The position numbers were made by a program, and so were the translations under genes. From positions 1 through 64,000 of the forward strand of contig CAJXKF010000004.1 of NCBI GenBank assembly GCA_913055695.1: 64,000 nucleotides of DNA. Direction: 5' to 3'. A model generated the notes under the pieces. That model worked only from the letters and a program-made list of their open reading frames with translations. It was not told where the DNA came from and searched no databases. Positions 29,828 to 39,854 of this stretch are shown here, in pieces. Source of the DNA: an uncultured Methylophaga sp. (lineage in GTDB: Bacteria > Pseudomonadota > Gammaproteobacteria > Nitrosococcales > Methylophagaceae). How positions within the stretch are numbered: position 1 is the stretch's first letter; each line of letters begins with the position of its first letter.

Positions 29828-30157
29828 ATGCACGCTTTAATTTTGACGATACACATTATTGTCTGTCTGATGCTGATTGGTCTGGTACTGATTCAGCACG
29901 GTAAAGGCGCAGATGCCGGTGCAGCATTCGGTGGCGGCGCAGGTGGCGGTGCTTCCGGCAGCCTGTTCGGTAGCCGTGGTTCTGCTTCCTTTCTGAGTCG
30001 CAGCAGCGCACTTCTGGCAGCGGTTTTCTTTGCCACCAGTCTGACGCTGGCCTATTTCTCCGTCGACAGACCGGAAAAAGCCACAAGCGTGACCGAATCT
30101 GTTCCTACGGAACAAACACAAGAACAAACTCCTGCAGATTTGCCGGAATTACCGTAA
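29828..30157 (+). CDS. secG: Protein translocase subunit SecG
   Basis: A 109-residue inner membrane subunit of the SecYEG channel. Two membrane segments (about residues 2-22 and 55-75) flank a glycine-rich cytoplasmic loop, LIQHGKGADAGAAFGGGAGG, which is the SecG hallmark. The tail is acidic and polar. The tpiA-secG-tRNA-Leu order matches related genomes. Confidence 0.93.
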   Translation: MHALILTIHIIVCLMLIGLVLIQHGKGADAGAAFGGGAGGGASGSLFGSRGSASFLSRSSALLAAVFFATSLTLAYFSVDRPEKATSVTESVPTEQTQEQTPADLPELP

Positions 30158-30173
30158 AATACCCGCTTTTAAA

Positions 30174-30259
30174 GCCGACGTGGTGAAATTGGTAGACACG
30201 CCATCTTGAGGGGGTGGTGGGCATAGCCCGTGGCGGTTCGACTCCGCCCGTCGGTACCA
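30174..30259 (+). tRNA. tRNA-Leu (anticodon GAG)
   Basis: The acceptor arms GCCGACG and CGTCGGT pair (with a G-U first pair) and CCA is encoded. The anticodon loop TTGAGGG gives GAG, and a long variable arm typical of class II tRNA-Leu follows. The T-arm reads GGCGGTTCGACTCCGCC. Position after secG is the same as in E. coli leuU. Confidence 0.95.
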
Positions 30260-30265
30260 AATATC

Positions 30266-30292
30266 AAAGCCCGAATTATTCGGGCTTTTTTT
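30266..30292 (+). terminator. Intrinsic terminator after tRNA-Leu
   Basis: AAAGCCCGAA pairs with TTCGGGCTTT around a three-base loop, followed by a continuous T-run. It lies seven bases after the tRNA and closes the tpiA-secG-tRNA unit. Confidence 0.9.
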
Positions 30293-30400
30293 ATGTCTGA
30301 AACATGGCAAAGTGTGCATACTTGAGACGCTGCAGAATTGAGCGTAAAGGTGACGCTGTTTCCAGCGTTATTATCCAGATGCAAGGTCAAGGATCCAGAC

Positions 30401-32344
30401 ATGGCAAAACTCCCTCTAGTGCAGAAGCCTGAGAGTGACAGGGCGTCGCGGCCCTGGGTGCCGGCACTGAAAATATCACTGATTTACGCAGTGTTTGCTG
30501 CGCTGTGGATTGTCTTCTCAGACCGGGCTATTGAGCTTATTTCGCTCAGCAAGGACATGTTGTCCGCGCTGCAGACCTGGAAGGGTCTGTTCTTTGTCCT
30601 TATCACTTCGATACTGGTGTTTGTTCTGGGCCAGTATTATTTCCGCCGTCAGGTCCAGCTGATCCATGTTCTGCGAAGCAATCAGCAACGTCTCAATCTG
30701 ATCCTGGATACGGTCCCTGACGGTATTCAGGAAAATGACCTCGAAGGTCGTATCACATACAGTAATCCCGGCCATCATAAAATACTCGGCTATCCCAATG
30801 GTTCGCTGGTCGGCTACCACATCTGGGACTTCCAGATAAGCCAGGCCGATCAGAAACAAATGCAGGACTATTTTTTATATCTGGTCAGGCAGCAACCGCC
30901 GCCTGAGACCATTATCAGCCGCAATCAGACGCGCAACGGGCAGGAGCGTATTCTGGAAATCAGCTGGGATTATCAGCGTGACGATAAAGGCGAGCTGACC
31001 GGTTTCATTTCAGTCATTTCGGATATCACCCAGTCACGGGAGCAGGAGGAGGAAATTCTGCATCTCGCCTATTATGATCCGCTTACCGATTTACCTAACC
31101 GTTTCCGCTCGTTGGAAAACCTGAGCTCAATGCTTAAATCAGCCAGAAAAGCCAGTCAGCACGTGGCGGTGCTGATGCTGGATCTGGATCATTTCAAAAA
31201 AATTAACGACACGCTGGGGCACGACACCGGTGACCGGCTTTTGCAGCAACTGGTGGTGAGACTCCGGGAGATAGTGAATGATGAGCACGTGCTGGGCCGA
31301 CTGGGCGGCGATGAGTTCATTATTATTCAGCAACAGACGGGCCAGCGTGATCATCTGCCTGCTCTGATAGAGGCAGTGAAAGCCCTGTTCAGAAGACCAT
31401 TTATCATTGACCAGCGGGAGATGCTGCTGACCGCCAGTATCGGTGTCGCGATTTACCCCAGTGATGGCACAACGGCGACTGAACTGTTGCGAAACGCTGA
31501 TTCTGCCATGTTCCATGCCAAAGAGAGCGGTCGGAACACCTGCAGTTATTTTACCCGCGCCATGAATTTGGATGTCACCCGTCGCTTCATGATTGAGGAG
31601 CAGTTGCACTCGGCATTGGAAAGAGACGAGCTCAGCCTGCTGTATCAGCCTCAGGTTGAGTTGCAGAGTCACCGGATGAACGGCGCTGAAGCCTTGTTAC
31701 GCTGGCACAATCCGGTACTGGGACAGGTGTCGCCGGATGAATTTATTCCGGTGGCAGAGCAAAGCAGTCTGATTGTGCCTGTTGGCCGCTTTGTGCTGAA
31801 ACAGGCCTTGAAAGTGCTGGCACAGATCCAATTGATACAGCCACATTTCCGGATGGCGATAAATCTGTCGCCGGTTCAGTTTCGTGACTTCGGTCTGCTG
31901 GATACGCTCAGCCAGCTGATTCGCCAGTATCAAATCCGTCCTGCCAATATCGAGCTGGAAATCACAGAGGGAGTGTTGCTGGGCGGCTCTTCAGTGGTTA
32001 AAGAAACGCTGGAAGCGTTGCATCAAATGGGTATCACGCTGGCGATGGATGATTTTGGTACCGGCTACTCTTCGCTCAGTTATCTGCGTAATTACCCGTT
32101 TGATGTGCTCAAAATTGATCGTAGCTTCGTCAATGATATCTTCAATAAATCGTCTGACAGAGAGTTGATTAACGCGATTGTTGCCATGTCAGACGGGCTG
32201 GGCCTGAAAGTTGTGGCAGAAGGGGTGGAAACAAAAGAGCAGTGTGAGTTTCTGCTCAGCGTGGGCTGTGATTACGGACAGGGCTATTTCTTCAGCCCAG
32301 CCATCCCGGAGACAGCCCTGGTCGACAAACTCAGTCAGGGCTGA
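30401..32344 (+). CDS. Membrane PAS-GGDEF-EAL cyclic-di-GMP protein
   Basis: A 647-residue signalling protein from the chosen ATG, which has AAGGA eight bases upstream. It has two membrane segments (near residues 25-48 and 65-90), a PAS domain (about 100-220), a GGDEF domain with intact LGRLGGDEF, and an EAL domain with intact GAEALLRW, NLSPVQF, ELEITEG, DDFGTGYSSL and KIDRSFV. Both the cyclase and phosphodiesterase sites look complete, so it could make or degrade cyclic-di-GMP. Its 3' end overlaps the hybrid kinase gene by ten bases, tail to tail. Confidence 0.92.
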   Translation: MAKLPLVQKPESDRASRPWVPALKISLIYAVFAALWIVFSDRAIELISLSKDMLSALQTWKGLFFVLITSILVFVLGQYYFRRQVQLIHVLRSNQQRLNLILDTVPDGIQENDLEGRITYSNPGHHKILGYPNGSLVGYHIWDFQISQADQKQMQDYFLYLVRQQPPPETIISRNQTRNGQERILEISWDYQRDDKGELTGFISVISDITQSREQEEEILHLAYYDPLTDLPNRFRSLENLSSMLKSARKASQHVAVLMLDLDHFKKINDTLGHDTGDRLLQQLVVRLREIVNDEHVLGRLGGDEFIIIQQQTGQRDHLPALIEAVKALFRRPFIIDQREMLLTASIGVAIYPSDGTTATELLRNADSAMFHAKESGRNTCSYFTRAMNLDVTRRFMIEEQLHSALERDELSLLYQPQVELQSHRMNGAEALLRWHNPVLGQVSPDEFIPVAEQSSLIVPVGRFVLKQALKVLAQIQLIQPHFRMAINLSPVQFRDFGLLDTLSQLIRQYQIRPANIELEITEGVLLGGSSVVKETLEALHQMGITLAMDDFGTGYSSLSYLRNYPFDVLKIDRSFVNDIFNKSSDRELINAIVAMSDGLGLKVVAEGVETKEQCEFLLSVGCDYGQGYFFSPAIPETALVDKLSQG

Positions 32345-35022
32345 TCCAGCAAGCTGGCAATGGTCTGTTCCAGCTCGTCGAAATGAATCGGTTTGGTGAT
32401 ATAGCGATCGAAGCCGGCGGCGAGGCCTTTTTCAATATCATCAGGCATCGCGTTGGCCGATAAAGCGATGACTTTAATATAACGTGTGACAGCCGATTGC
32501 TTGAGTTGTCTGAGTGCTTCATAGCCATCCTTACCCGGCAGGTTGATATCCATCAGGATAATATCCGGTTCCATATCGAAAGCGAGTTCGAGCCCGGTTT
32601 CAGCATCCACGGCAGTGGTCAGTTCGATATCGCTGCGACGGCTGAAGAACTGCCGGATCAAATCAAGATTGGTCGGGTTATCTTCAATACACAAAAGCTG
32701 ACAGACGCTGGCGCGGTCCGAGGCATGGGCTGCGTCATCGTCAGCCTGGTTTGCCGATGGTATTGTCTCTGGTCTGACATGGGCCTTTCTGAACTCGACC
32801 CAGAAGGTCGAACCGACATCGAGCGTACTGTCAAAGCCAAAACGGCCCTGCATCAGTTTCACCAGCTCATGGCTGATGGCGAGCCCGATACCGGTGCCGG
32901 GTATGTTGGAACGTTCTTTATCGAGGCGATTAAAAGGCTCAAACAGCCGCGATTGCATTTCGGCGCTGATGCCGTAACCACTGTCCTCAACGGCAATGCG
33001 GATATTATCGCCGGACGCTGAGACTCTGAGCAGTATTCGGCCATGCGGTCGATTATACTTGGCGGCATTGGACAATAAGTTGAGCAGTACCTGCTTGAGT
33101 TTGATGTAATCTGCCCGCACGAACAGTGAGTCGATATCCTGAGGATAGTCAGTCTCCAGTGTCAGCGAAAGTGGTGCCAGTTGCACTTCCACCAATGGCA
33201 GTAAATGATCAATCAGAGGTTTGAGGGCGACATCCTCTACCGAGATTGTCATGTGACCACTTTCAATCCGGGACAAATCAAGTACATCGTTAATGAGGCT
33301 CAAAAGATGACTGCCTGAACTTTCAATCATATTGACCGATTCCCGTTGTCCCGCTTCAAGCTCTTCCAGCTTCAGTAACTGAGAAAAGCCGATAATCGCA
33401 TTGAGCGGGGTACGCAGTTCATGACTCATCTTGGCCAGGAACTCACTCTTGGCACGGTTAGCCTGTTCCGCCTGCCGCATCGCACTAATCAGTTCCTGCT
33501 GGTATTGATGCCGCTCGGAAATATCACGAATAACGCCAATATAGTACTTGCGGAGACCAAACTGCATCGGCGAGACATTGAGCTCAATCGGAAACAGGCT
33601 GCCATCTTTGCGCCGGCCCTGCAGGGCACGCGTGCGATGGATGATTTTAGGGGCATGCAGATCGGCGTTAGCAAGATAATGATCGTGCTCGTGACGCTCA
33701 TCCTCTGGCAATAATATCGATACCGGGCGCCCCACTAGCTCGTTTTCACGGTAACCGAACAGCGCGCAGACGGCCGGATTGACCATGCTGATCATGCCTT
33801 CATCATCGATGGTGACAAAGCCGTCATCGGTCTGGTTAATAATGGCATCCCGCTGTTGCAGTGTGGCCATACGCTGCATGGTGGAGCGACGATACAGCAG
33901 GGTGCCGAGAGCGGTCATGGCGATGACAACAACCACACTGAAGATGACGCTGAACAACAGAGAGCGATAGAGCTTGTAGACTTCTGCTACCTCGGTTTCG
34001 GTCGCAATGCCCATATCCAGCTCTTCATCCCAGCGCCAGGCACCGATGACCTTGACGCCACGATAATCACGGTAGCCCTCAATATCGATACCTGTGGCCT
34101 GTCTGGTCAGCGATTGCGCCATTCTGGTCAGTGGCAATGCTTGATACTCGCGGAGGGTAATCTCATTGCCGGCTTTGAGCAGATTGCTGTCTGGCCGCCG
34201 GACAATCAAATTAAGATCGGCATGGGGATCGTTTGCGCTGAGTAATCCTGCGGCAACTAGCTGATCGCTGAATTTACTCTCCGTCAGTAACAAGCCCTCA
34301 CGATTGATGGCATAGCTGTGGCCGGTTTTACCCACCTGATTGCGATGAAAAGCCGGTATGAACAGCAGATCCGGATTCATCTCAAAAGCAAAGAAGCCCA
34401 CTGTGTCGCCAAACCAGTCGATGACCGGTGCCAGGAACAGCATGGTAGCCATGCCCTCGCGTATATGGTCATCGCTGTCCTGCCACAGTTGCTGACTTTT
34501 GAACGGTTTGCTGACCGCGACCTCGCCGGATAAAGCTTCACCCAGTAATGACGGCGGCAGATTGAAGCTTCTGGGCTTGTCTTCGACACCATTGCGACCG
34601 GATAAGATGAGTTCACCATCGAGATTAAAAAGCTTGTAATCGCGGTAGTGTTCGGACTCGGTAATGGCGGTGAGGGTGGTGTCGAGGCGGCGATACAGTT
34701 CATCCTCGACTGCTTCTGAACCACCGGCCTCAATAATCTGGGTTATCTGGCGCAGAGACAGATTCTCAGACCAGTAACGGGTATTACGTTGATGGGTATC
34801 AATATCATTCTTGACGCGGTTGATAGAGGCTTCCAGCGTGTCGTTCAGCCGGCCTTTGACATCGCTTTGAATTAATGAAAACAGATAGGCGGCGGCGATA
34901 CTGGCACAGCCAACAGCAATCAGAATGAGCAGGGCGGCAACAGCAACCGGTTTGGAAAACAATCTGCTTTTATTCACTTTAAAGGTGGCGTCCCGGGGTT
35001 GATAGAAAATGCCAATCAGCAT
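32335..35022 (-). CDS. Hybrid sensor histidine kinase with receiver domain
   Basis: A roughly 895-residue membrane sensor. The order is: membrane segment (about 25-48), large periplasmic sensor domain that looks like a double-Cache fold, second membrane segment (about 350-375), PAS domain (about 395-510), HisKA with the phosphorylatable His in SHELRTPLNAIIGF, HATPase with an N-box and GTGIGLAIS, and a C-terminal receiver with the acceptor Asp in IILMDINLPGKDG. No separate regulator gene is adjacent. The ATG at 35022 was preferred over a GTG six bases upstream, but neither has a clear ribosome site. Confidence 0.9.
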   Translation of the reverse strand: MLIGIFYQPRDATFKVNKSRLFSKPVAVAALLILIAVGCASIAAAYLFSLIQSDVKGRLNDTLEASINRVKNDIDTHQRNTRYWSENLSLRQITQIIEAGGSEAVEDELYRRLDTTLTAITESEHYRDYKLFNLDGELILSGRNGVEDKPRSFNLPPSLLGEALSGEVAVSKPFKSQQLWQDSDDHIREGMATMLFLAPVIDWFGDTVGFFAFEMNPDLLFIPAFHRNQVGKTGHSYAINREGLLLTESKFSDQLVAAGLLSANDPHADLNLIVRRPDSNLLKAGNEITLREYQALPLTRMAQSLTRQATGIDIEGYRDYRGVKVIGAWRWDEELDMGIATETEVAEVYKLYRSLLFSVIFSVVVVIAMTALGTLLYRRSTMQRMATLQQRDAIINQTDDGFVTIDDEGMISMVNPAVCALFGYRENELVGRPVSILLPEDERHEHDHYLANADLHAPKIIHRTRALQGRRKDGSLFPIELNVSPMQFGLRKYYIGVIRDISERHQYQQELISAMRQAEQANRAKSEFLAKMSHELRTPLNAIIGFSQLLKLEELEAGQRESVNMIESSGSHLLSLINDVLDLSRIESGHMTISVEDVALKPLIDHLLPLVEVQLAPLSLTLETDYPQDIDSLFVRADYIKLKQVLLNLLSNAAKYNRPHGRILLRVSASGDNIRIAVEDSGYGISAEMQSRLFEPFNRLDKERSNIPGTGIGLAISHELVKLMQGRFGFDSTLDVGSTFWVEFRKAHVRPETIPSANQADDDAAHASDRASVCQLLCIEDNPTNLDLIRQFFSRRSDIELTTAVDAETGLELAFDMEPDIILMDINLPGKDGYEALRQLKQSAVTRYIKVIALSANAMPDDIEKGLAAGFDRYITKPIHFDELEQTIASLLDQP

Positions 35023-35305
35023 GAACACTGAGCCGGCTGAATTGTCACTGTTAATGAGCAGCCGACAATGCTGAGGCTGACAGCGCTCCGAATTCAGCCA
35101 GCGCTAATTGCATCACAACAGGATTTTGGCTGTCCAGTTTTAATTAAGTAAACAAAAAGCCGATATTTATGCCGCGATCCGGCTTCTCATCAGTCGCCAG
35201 AGTGTGTAGTATCGGATTCGATATTTGCCCATCGCAGGGCGTGTTCAGGCGCATGATTGACAGCTTCATATCATGCTCAGACGAATTGACCGTAAGGAAG
35301 GCAGT
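35023..35305. other. Intergenic region before the nuo operon
   Basis: This gap between the divergent kinase and nuo genes should hold the nuo promoter. It contains a GCCG/CGGC hairpin within 35160-35186, a perfect five-base-arm palindrome TATCG-GATT-CGATA at 35210-35223, and TTGACA at 35257-35262 without a good -10 at normal spacing. No gene is seen. Confidence 0.4.
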
Positions 35306-35662
35306 ATGCTGGAGAATTATCTCCCGATATTGTTATTTGTCATCATCGGCATCGGCTTCGGTGTGATGCCGTTGCTGGCCGGTTATATTCTGGGGCCGCG
35401 CCATCCCGATGACGAAAAACGCTCTGCCTATGAGTGTGGTTTCGAGCCTTTCGAAGATACCCACGGCAAGTTTGACGTACGCTATTACCTGGTCGCTATC
35501 CTGTTCATCATTTTCGATCTGGAAATTGCCTTCCTGTTTCCCTGGGCCATTGTGCTTGATGAGATCGGTGTCTTCGGTCTGCTGTCGATGTTTCTGTTTC
35601 TTGCCATCCTGGTCGTCGGGTTCATTTACGAGTGGAAGAAGGGGGCGCTCGAGTGGGAATAG
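35306..35662 (+). CDS. nuoA: NADH-quinone oxidoreductase subunit A
   Basis: A 118-residue membrane subunit of complex I with three membrane segments. The conserved loop [20 protein letters not shown] near residue 44 contributes to the quinone-site junction, and [14 protein letters not shown]-like sequence follows. The ATG was chosen because AAGGAAGG lies just upstream, although the frame runs further back. It overlaps nuoB by ten bases. Confidence 0.95.
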   Translation: MLENYLPILLFVIIGIGFGVMPLLAGYILGPRHPDDEKRSAYECGFEPFEDTHGKFDVRYYLVAILFIIFDLEIAFLFPWAIVLDEIGVFGLLSMFLFLAILVVGFIYEWKKGALEWE

Positions 35663-36141
35663 AAGGTGTACTGGAGAAAGGGGTCGTCACCACCTCTGCC
35701 GATAAGCTGATTAACTGGGCACGAACCGGTTCGCTGTGGCCGATGACTTTCGGTCTTGCCTGCTGCGCTGTGGAAATGATGCATGCCGGTGCCGCCCGCT
35801 ATGATCTGGACCGTTTCGGTATCGTCTTTCGTCCAAGCCCGCGTCAGTCGGATGTAATGATTGTGGCCGGCACCCTGGTTAACAAAATGGCCCCGGCGCT
35901 GCGTAAAGTTTACGACCAGATGTCTGAACCGCGCTGGGTGATCTCGATGGGTTCCTGTGCCAACGGCGGTGGTTACTATCATTATTCCTATTCCGTGGTC
36001 CGCGGCTGTGATCGCATTGTGCCGGTCGACATTTATGTGCCGGGTTGTCCGCCGACAGCCGAATCACTGCTATACGGCATCCTGCAACTGCAGAAGAAAA
36101 TTCAAAGAACCAACACCATCGCCAAGCCGGCAGCAGGTTGA
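35653..36141 (+). CDS. nuoB: NADH-quinone oxidoreductase subunit B
   Basis: A 162-residue complex I subunit carrying iron-sulfur cluster N2, which passes electrons to quinone. The ligands are visible: adjacent cysteines in [11 protein letters not shown], one in [10 protein letters not shown] and one in VPGCPPTAE. The start is GTG ([10 protein letters not shown]), fitting the family N-terminus, rather than an upstream ATG that would lengthen the nuoA overlap. Confidence 0.95.
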   Translation: MGIEGVLEKGVVTTSADKLINWARTGSLWPMTFGLACCAVEMMHAGAARYDLDRFGIVFRPSPRQSDVMIVAGTLVNKMAPALRKVYDQMSEPRWVISMGSCANGGGYYHYSYSVVRGCDRIVPVDIYVPGCPPTAESLLYGILQLQKKIQRTNTIAKPAAG

Positions 36142-36152
36142 GCAGGAGCCGG

Positions 36153-36812
36153 ATGATGCAAGCCTTGAAAGCCAGACTGGAACAGGATTTTGCGGACGCG
36201 CTTCTGGACGCCGAACTGAGTCGTGGTGAAGTTACCCTCATTGTTGGCGCAGAACACATCACCACCGTCTGCCGTCGTCTTCGCGATGACTACGGTTTTG
36301 AACAACTGATGGACTTATGCGGCGTCGACTACTCGGATTATGGTGGCAGTAGCTGGGAAACCAAGCAATCCACAGAATTCGGCTTCAGTCGCGCGGTGGA
36401 TGGTCTAGGACACAATGAACCGGTTGAAGGTGGTTACCGCTTTGCCGTCGTGTATCAGTTGCTGTCTATTCAGCATAACCAGCGGCTTCGGCTCAAAGTC
36501 CGGCTGGATGCCGAAAACCCGGTGATTGAAACAGTGACCGCCATCTGGAACAGCGCCGAGTGGTACGAGCGCGAAGCCTTTGATATGTTCGGTATTCTGT
36601 TTGATGGTCATAAAGATTTGCGTCGCATTCTGACTGACTATGGTTTTGTCGGTCATCCATTCCGTAAGGATTTCCCACTGATTGGCAATGTGGAAATGCG
36701 TTATGACCCCGAGAAAAAACGCGTGGTCTATGAACCGGTCAGTATCGAACCGCGTACGCTGGTCCCCAAAGTGATTCGCGATGACAACCGTTACTGGCAG
36801 GAGGAAGACTGA
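36153..36812 (+). CDS. nuoC: NADH-quinone oxidoreductase subunit C
   Basis: A 219-residue peripheral-arm subunit with the 30-kDa signature ERAFDMFGI-like segment ([22 protein letters not shown] near residue 132) and HPFRKDFPL near 168. Two adjacent ATGs at 36153 and 36156 follow AGGAG; either may be used. It is separate from nuoD, unlike the fused NuoCD of E. coli. Confidence 0.93.
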   Translation: MMQALKARLEQDFADALLDAELSRGEVTLIVGAEHITTVCRRLRDDYGFEQLMDLCGVDYSDYGGSSWETKQSTEFGFSRAVDGLGHNEPVEGGYRFAVVYQLLSIQHNQRLRLKVRLDAENPVIETVTAIWNSAEWYEREAFDMFGILFDGHKDLRRILTDYGFVGHPFRKDFPLIGNVEMRYDPEKKRVVYEPVSIEPRTLVPKVIRDDNRYWQEED

Positions 36813-36813
36813 C

Positions 36814-38067
36814 GTGGCCGAAATAAAGAATTACACCTTGAATTTCGGTCCCCAGCATCCGGCAGCGCATGGCGTGCTACGTCTGATCCTGGAAATGGAC
36901 GGTGAGGTAATTGAACACGCCGATCCGCATATCGGCCTGCTGCATCGCGGCACCGAGAAGCTGGCCGAATCCAAACCCTTCAATCAGAGCATTGGTTATA
37001 TGGACCGTCTCGACTATGTGTCGATGATGTGTAATGAACATGCCTATGTGATGGCGATTGAAAAACTGCTGGGATTGGAAATCCCGATCCGCGCCCAGTA
37101 TATCCGCGTGATGTTTGATGAGATTACCCGCATTCTGAACCATCTGATGTGGCTCGGTGCGCATGGTCTCGATATCGGGGCAATGACGGTTTTTCTTTAC
37201 TGTTTCCGTGAGCGGGAAGATCTGATGGATGTCTATGAGGCCGTTTCCGGTGCTCGTATGCATGCCACCTATTACCGTCCGGGCGGTGTTTACCGGGATC
37301 TGCCGGATCGCATGCCGCAGTATCAGGCCTCCAAATGGCACAATGAGAAAGAAGTCAAACGCAAGAACCGTAACCGCGAAGGCAGTCTGCTCGATTTTAT
37401 CGAGGATTTCACCCGGCGCTTTCCAAAATGTGTCGACGAATATGAAACCCTCCTTACCGATAACCGGATCTGGAAACAGCGCACTGTCGGTATCGGTGTG
37501 GTGAGTCCGGAGCGGGCGCTGCAGCTCGGTTTCAGTGGCCCGATGCTGCGCGGCAGCGGAGTCGAATGGGATCTGCGCCGCAAGCAGCCGTATGCCGTCT
37601 ATGACCAGCTGGATTTTGATATTCCGGTGGGCAGTGAAGGCGACTGCTATGACCGCTACCTGGTTCGGGTGGAGGAAATGCGCCAGTCTAACCGCATCAT
37701 CAGACAATGTATCGACTGGCTGCGTGCCAATCCGGGGCCGGTGCAGGCAGCCAACAGCAAGGTGGTCCCCCCCAAACGCGATGTGATGAAAAACGATATG
37801 GAAGCGATGATTCATCACTTTAAATTATTTACCGAAGGCTACTGCGTGCCGGAAGGGGAGGTTTACGCGACGGTCGAACACCCGAAAGGCGAGTTCGGTA
37901 TTTATCTGGTTTCAGACGGTGCCAATAAACCCTACCGGGTCAAAATCCGTGCCCCCGGTTTCCCGCATCTGGCAGCGATGAATGAAATGGCCAAGGGCCA
38001 TATGCTGGCCGATGTGGTGGCCATCATCGGCACCATGGACATCGTATTTGGTGAGATTGATCGATGA
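36814..38067 (+). CDS. nuoD: NADH-quinone oxidoreductase subunit D
   Basis: A 417-residue 49-kDa subunit forming the quinone-binding cavity with NuoB. It begins with [19 protein letters not shown], contains [10 protein letters not shown] and the quinone-site segment [18 protein letters not shown], and ends with DIVFGEIDR. The start is GTG, with a strong GGAGGAAG site upstream, two bases after the nuoC stop. Confidence 0.95.
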   Translation: MAEIKNYTLNFGPQHPAAHGVLRLILEMDGEVIEHADPHIGLLHRGTEKLAESKPFNQSIGYMDRLDYVSMMCNEHAYVMAIEKLLGLEIPIRAQYIRVMFDEITRILNHLMWLGAHGLDIGAMTVFLYCFREREDLMDVYEAVSGARMHATYYRPGGVYRDLPDRMPQYQASKWHNEKEVKRKNRNREGSLLDFIEDFTRRFPKCVDEYETLLTDNRIWKQRTVGIGVVSPERALQLGFSGPMLRGSGVEWDLRRKQPYAVYDQLDFDIPVGSEGDCYDRYLVRVEEMRQSNRIIRQCIDWLRANPGPVQAANSKVVPPKRDVMKNDMEAMIHHFKLFTEGYCVPEGEVYATVEHPKGEFGIYLVSDGANKPYRVKIRAPGFPHLAAMNEMAKGHMLADVVAIIGTMDIVFGEIDR

Positions 38068-38576
38068 CACAGATGTTACTGACCGGCCCCAGAGAGGAAT
38101 TATTCAGCGACGATTTGCGCGAGCAGATGGATAAGTGGATTGCCAAGTATCCGGAAGGTCAGGCACAGTCTGCCGTCATTCCCTGTCTGCATATTCTGCA
38201 GGATGCCAATGGCGGCTGGCTCAGTCGCGGCATTATGGATGCGCTGGCGGATTACCTTGATATTCCGGCTATCAGCGTTTACGAAGTCGCGACCTTTTAC
38301 ACCATGTTCGAACTGGAGCCGGTCGGTAAGCACAAAATCAGCCTCTGCACCAATATCTCCTGCATGCTGTGTGGCTCGGAAAAGATCATGAACCACCTGC
38401 AAAACAGGCTCAATATCAAACCGGGCGAGACCACTGAAGATGGCCTGTTCACCCTCAAAGAAGTGGAATGCCTGGGCGCCTGTGTAGGCGCGCCAATGAT
38501 GCTGCTGGATCGGGATTATCACGAATACCTGACGCCGGAAAAAATCGACGACATTCTGGACGGGCTAAGCTCATGA
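38064..38576 (+). CDS. nuoE: NADH-quinone oxidoreductase subunit E
   Basis: A 170-residue thioredoxin-fold subunit with the 2Fe-2S cluster N1a. Ligands appear in [12 protein letters not shown] and in [13 protein letters not shown]. It overlaps nuoD and nuoF by four bases on each side, as expected for coupled translation. Confidence 0.94.
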   Translation: MTQMLLTGPREELFSDDLREQMDKWIAKYPEGQAQSAVIPCLHILQDANGGWLSRGIMDALADYLDIPAISVYEVATFYTMFELEPVGKHKISLCTNISCMLCGSEKIMNHLQNRLNIKPGETTEDGLFTLKEVECLGACVGAPMMLLDRDYHEYLTPEKIDDILDGLSS

Positions 38577-39850
38577 AACTGGATCAAGTTTGTTTCCGCA
38601 CTTCGCATCTGACGCCATCCTGGACGCTGGAAGCCTATCGCTCGGTCGGAGGCTACCAGGTGCTGGAGAGCGTGCTTAAAAATAAAATGCGTCCGGAAGA
38701 GATTATCGAGCAGGTCAAAAACTCGGCCCTTCGCGGCCGCGGTGGTGCCGGATTCCCTACCGGGCTCAAATGGAGCTTTATGCCCAGACGCCTGCCGGGT
38801 GAGAAATATATCGTCTGTAATTCCGATGAAGGCGAACCGGGCACCTGCAAGGACCGCGATATATTGCGTTACAACCCGCATCAGCTTATCGAAGGCATGA
38901 TTATTTCCGGTTACGCGATTGGCGCGCAGACCGGCTATAACTATATCCGCGGTGAGTTCTATGAGCCCATCGAGCGCTTTGAAGCGGCGCTGGAAGAAGC
39001 TCGTCAGGCCGGCTATCTGGGCCGGGATATTCTGGGCAGCGGCTTTCATTTTGAACTGCACACCCATATCGGCGCCGGTGCCTATATCTGCGGTGAAGAA
39101 ACCGCTTTGCTGGAATCGCTGGAAGGTAAAAAAGGCCAGCCGCGATACAAGCCGCCATTTCCGGCGGGTTACGGGCTTTATGGCAAACCCACGACCATCA
39201 ACAATACCGAAAGTCTGGCGTCGATCCCGGTGATTCTGCAATACGGCGCTGACTGGTTCCATGAACTGGGCACGCCCAATAACGGTGGCAGCAAGATTTT
39301 CTGCATGACCGGCCATGTCAATAAACCCGGCAACTACGAAGTGCCTTTGGGCACGCCCTTCGCCGACTTGCTGGAACTGGCCGGTGGTATGCGTAACGGC
39401 AATAAAATCAAGGCTGTGATTCCCGGTGGCAGTTCCACCCCGGTGGTGCCGGGCGAGCGCATGATGGAGCTGGAGATGAGCTATGACGGCATCGGCAAGG
39501 GCGGTTCGATGCTGGGGGCGGGCTCGGTCATCGTGATGGACGAGACCACCTGCATGGTCAAAGCGCTGCAACGTATCGCTTATTTTTATTATGAAGAATC
39601 CTGCGGTCAGTGCACGCCCTGCCGTGAAGGCACCGGCTGGCTTTACCGCGTGATTAAGCGTATCGAGGAAGGCCAGGGAAGGCAGGAAGATCTGGACAAG
39701 CTGGTGGATATGGCTGAGAACATTAACGGTAATACCATCTGCGCGCTGGGCGATGCCGCCGCGGCACCGGTTATCAGTTTTATCAAACACTTCCGTGACG
39801 AATTCCAGTATCACATCGACCATGGACGTTGCATGGATAACACGGCGTAG
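38573..39850 (+). CDS. nuoF: NADH-quinone oxidoreductase subunit F
   Basis: A 425-residue subunit that oxidises NADH through FMN and cluster N3. The nucleotide site is [14 protein letters not shown] near residue 49, the glycine-rich [19 protein letters not shown] near 164 binds FMN, and the 4Fe-4S ligands lie in [15 protein letters not shown] near 342. The start at 38573 overlaps the nuoE stop; a longer upstream frame lies inside nuoE and was rejected. Confidence 0.95.
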   Translation: MKLDQVCFRTSHLTPSWTLEAYRSVGGYQVLESVLKNKMRPEEIIEQVKNSALRGRGGAGFPTGLKWSFMPRRLPGEKYIVCNSDEGEPGTCKDRDILRYNPHQLIEGMIISGYAIGAQTGYNYIRGEFYEPIERFEAALEEARQAGYLGRDILGSGFHFELHTHIGAGAYICGEETALLESLEGKKGQPRYKPPFPAGYGLYGKPTTINNTESLASIPVILQYGADWFHELGTPNNGGSKIFCMTGHVNKPGNYEVPLGTPFADLLELAGGMRNGNKIKAVIPGGSSTPVVPGERMMELEMSYDGIGKGGSMLGAGSVIVMDETTCMVKALQRIAYFYYEESCGQCTPCREGTGWLYRVIKRIEEGQGRQEDLDKLVDMAENINGNTICALGDAAAAPVISFIKHFRDEFQYHIDHGRCMDNTA

Positions 39851-39854
39851 AGTT

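Noticed and set aside
36877-37818. 313-codon minus-strand frame opposite nuoD
   Set aside because: It is long, but nuoD is unambiguous and the frame is a shadow of its codon usage.
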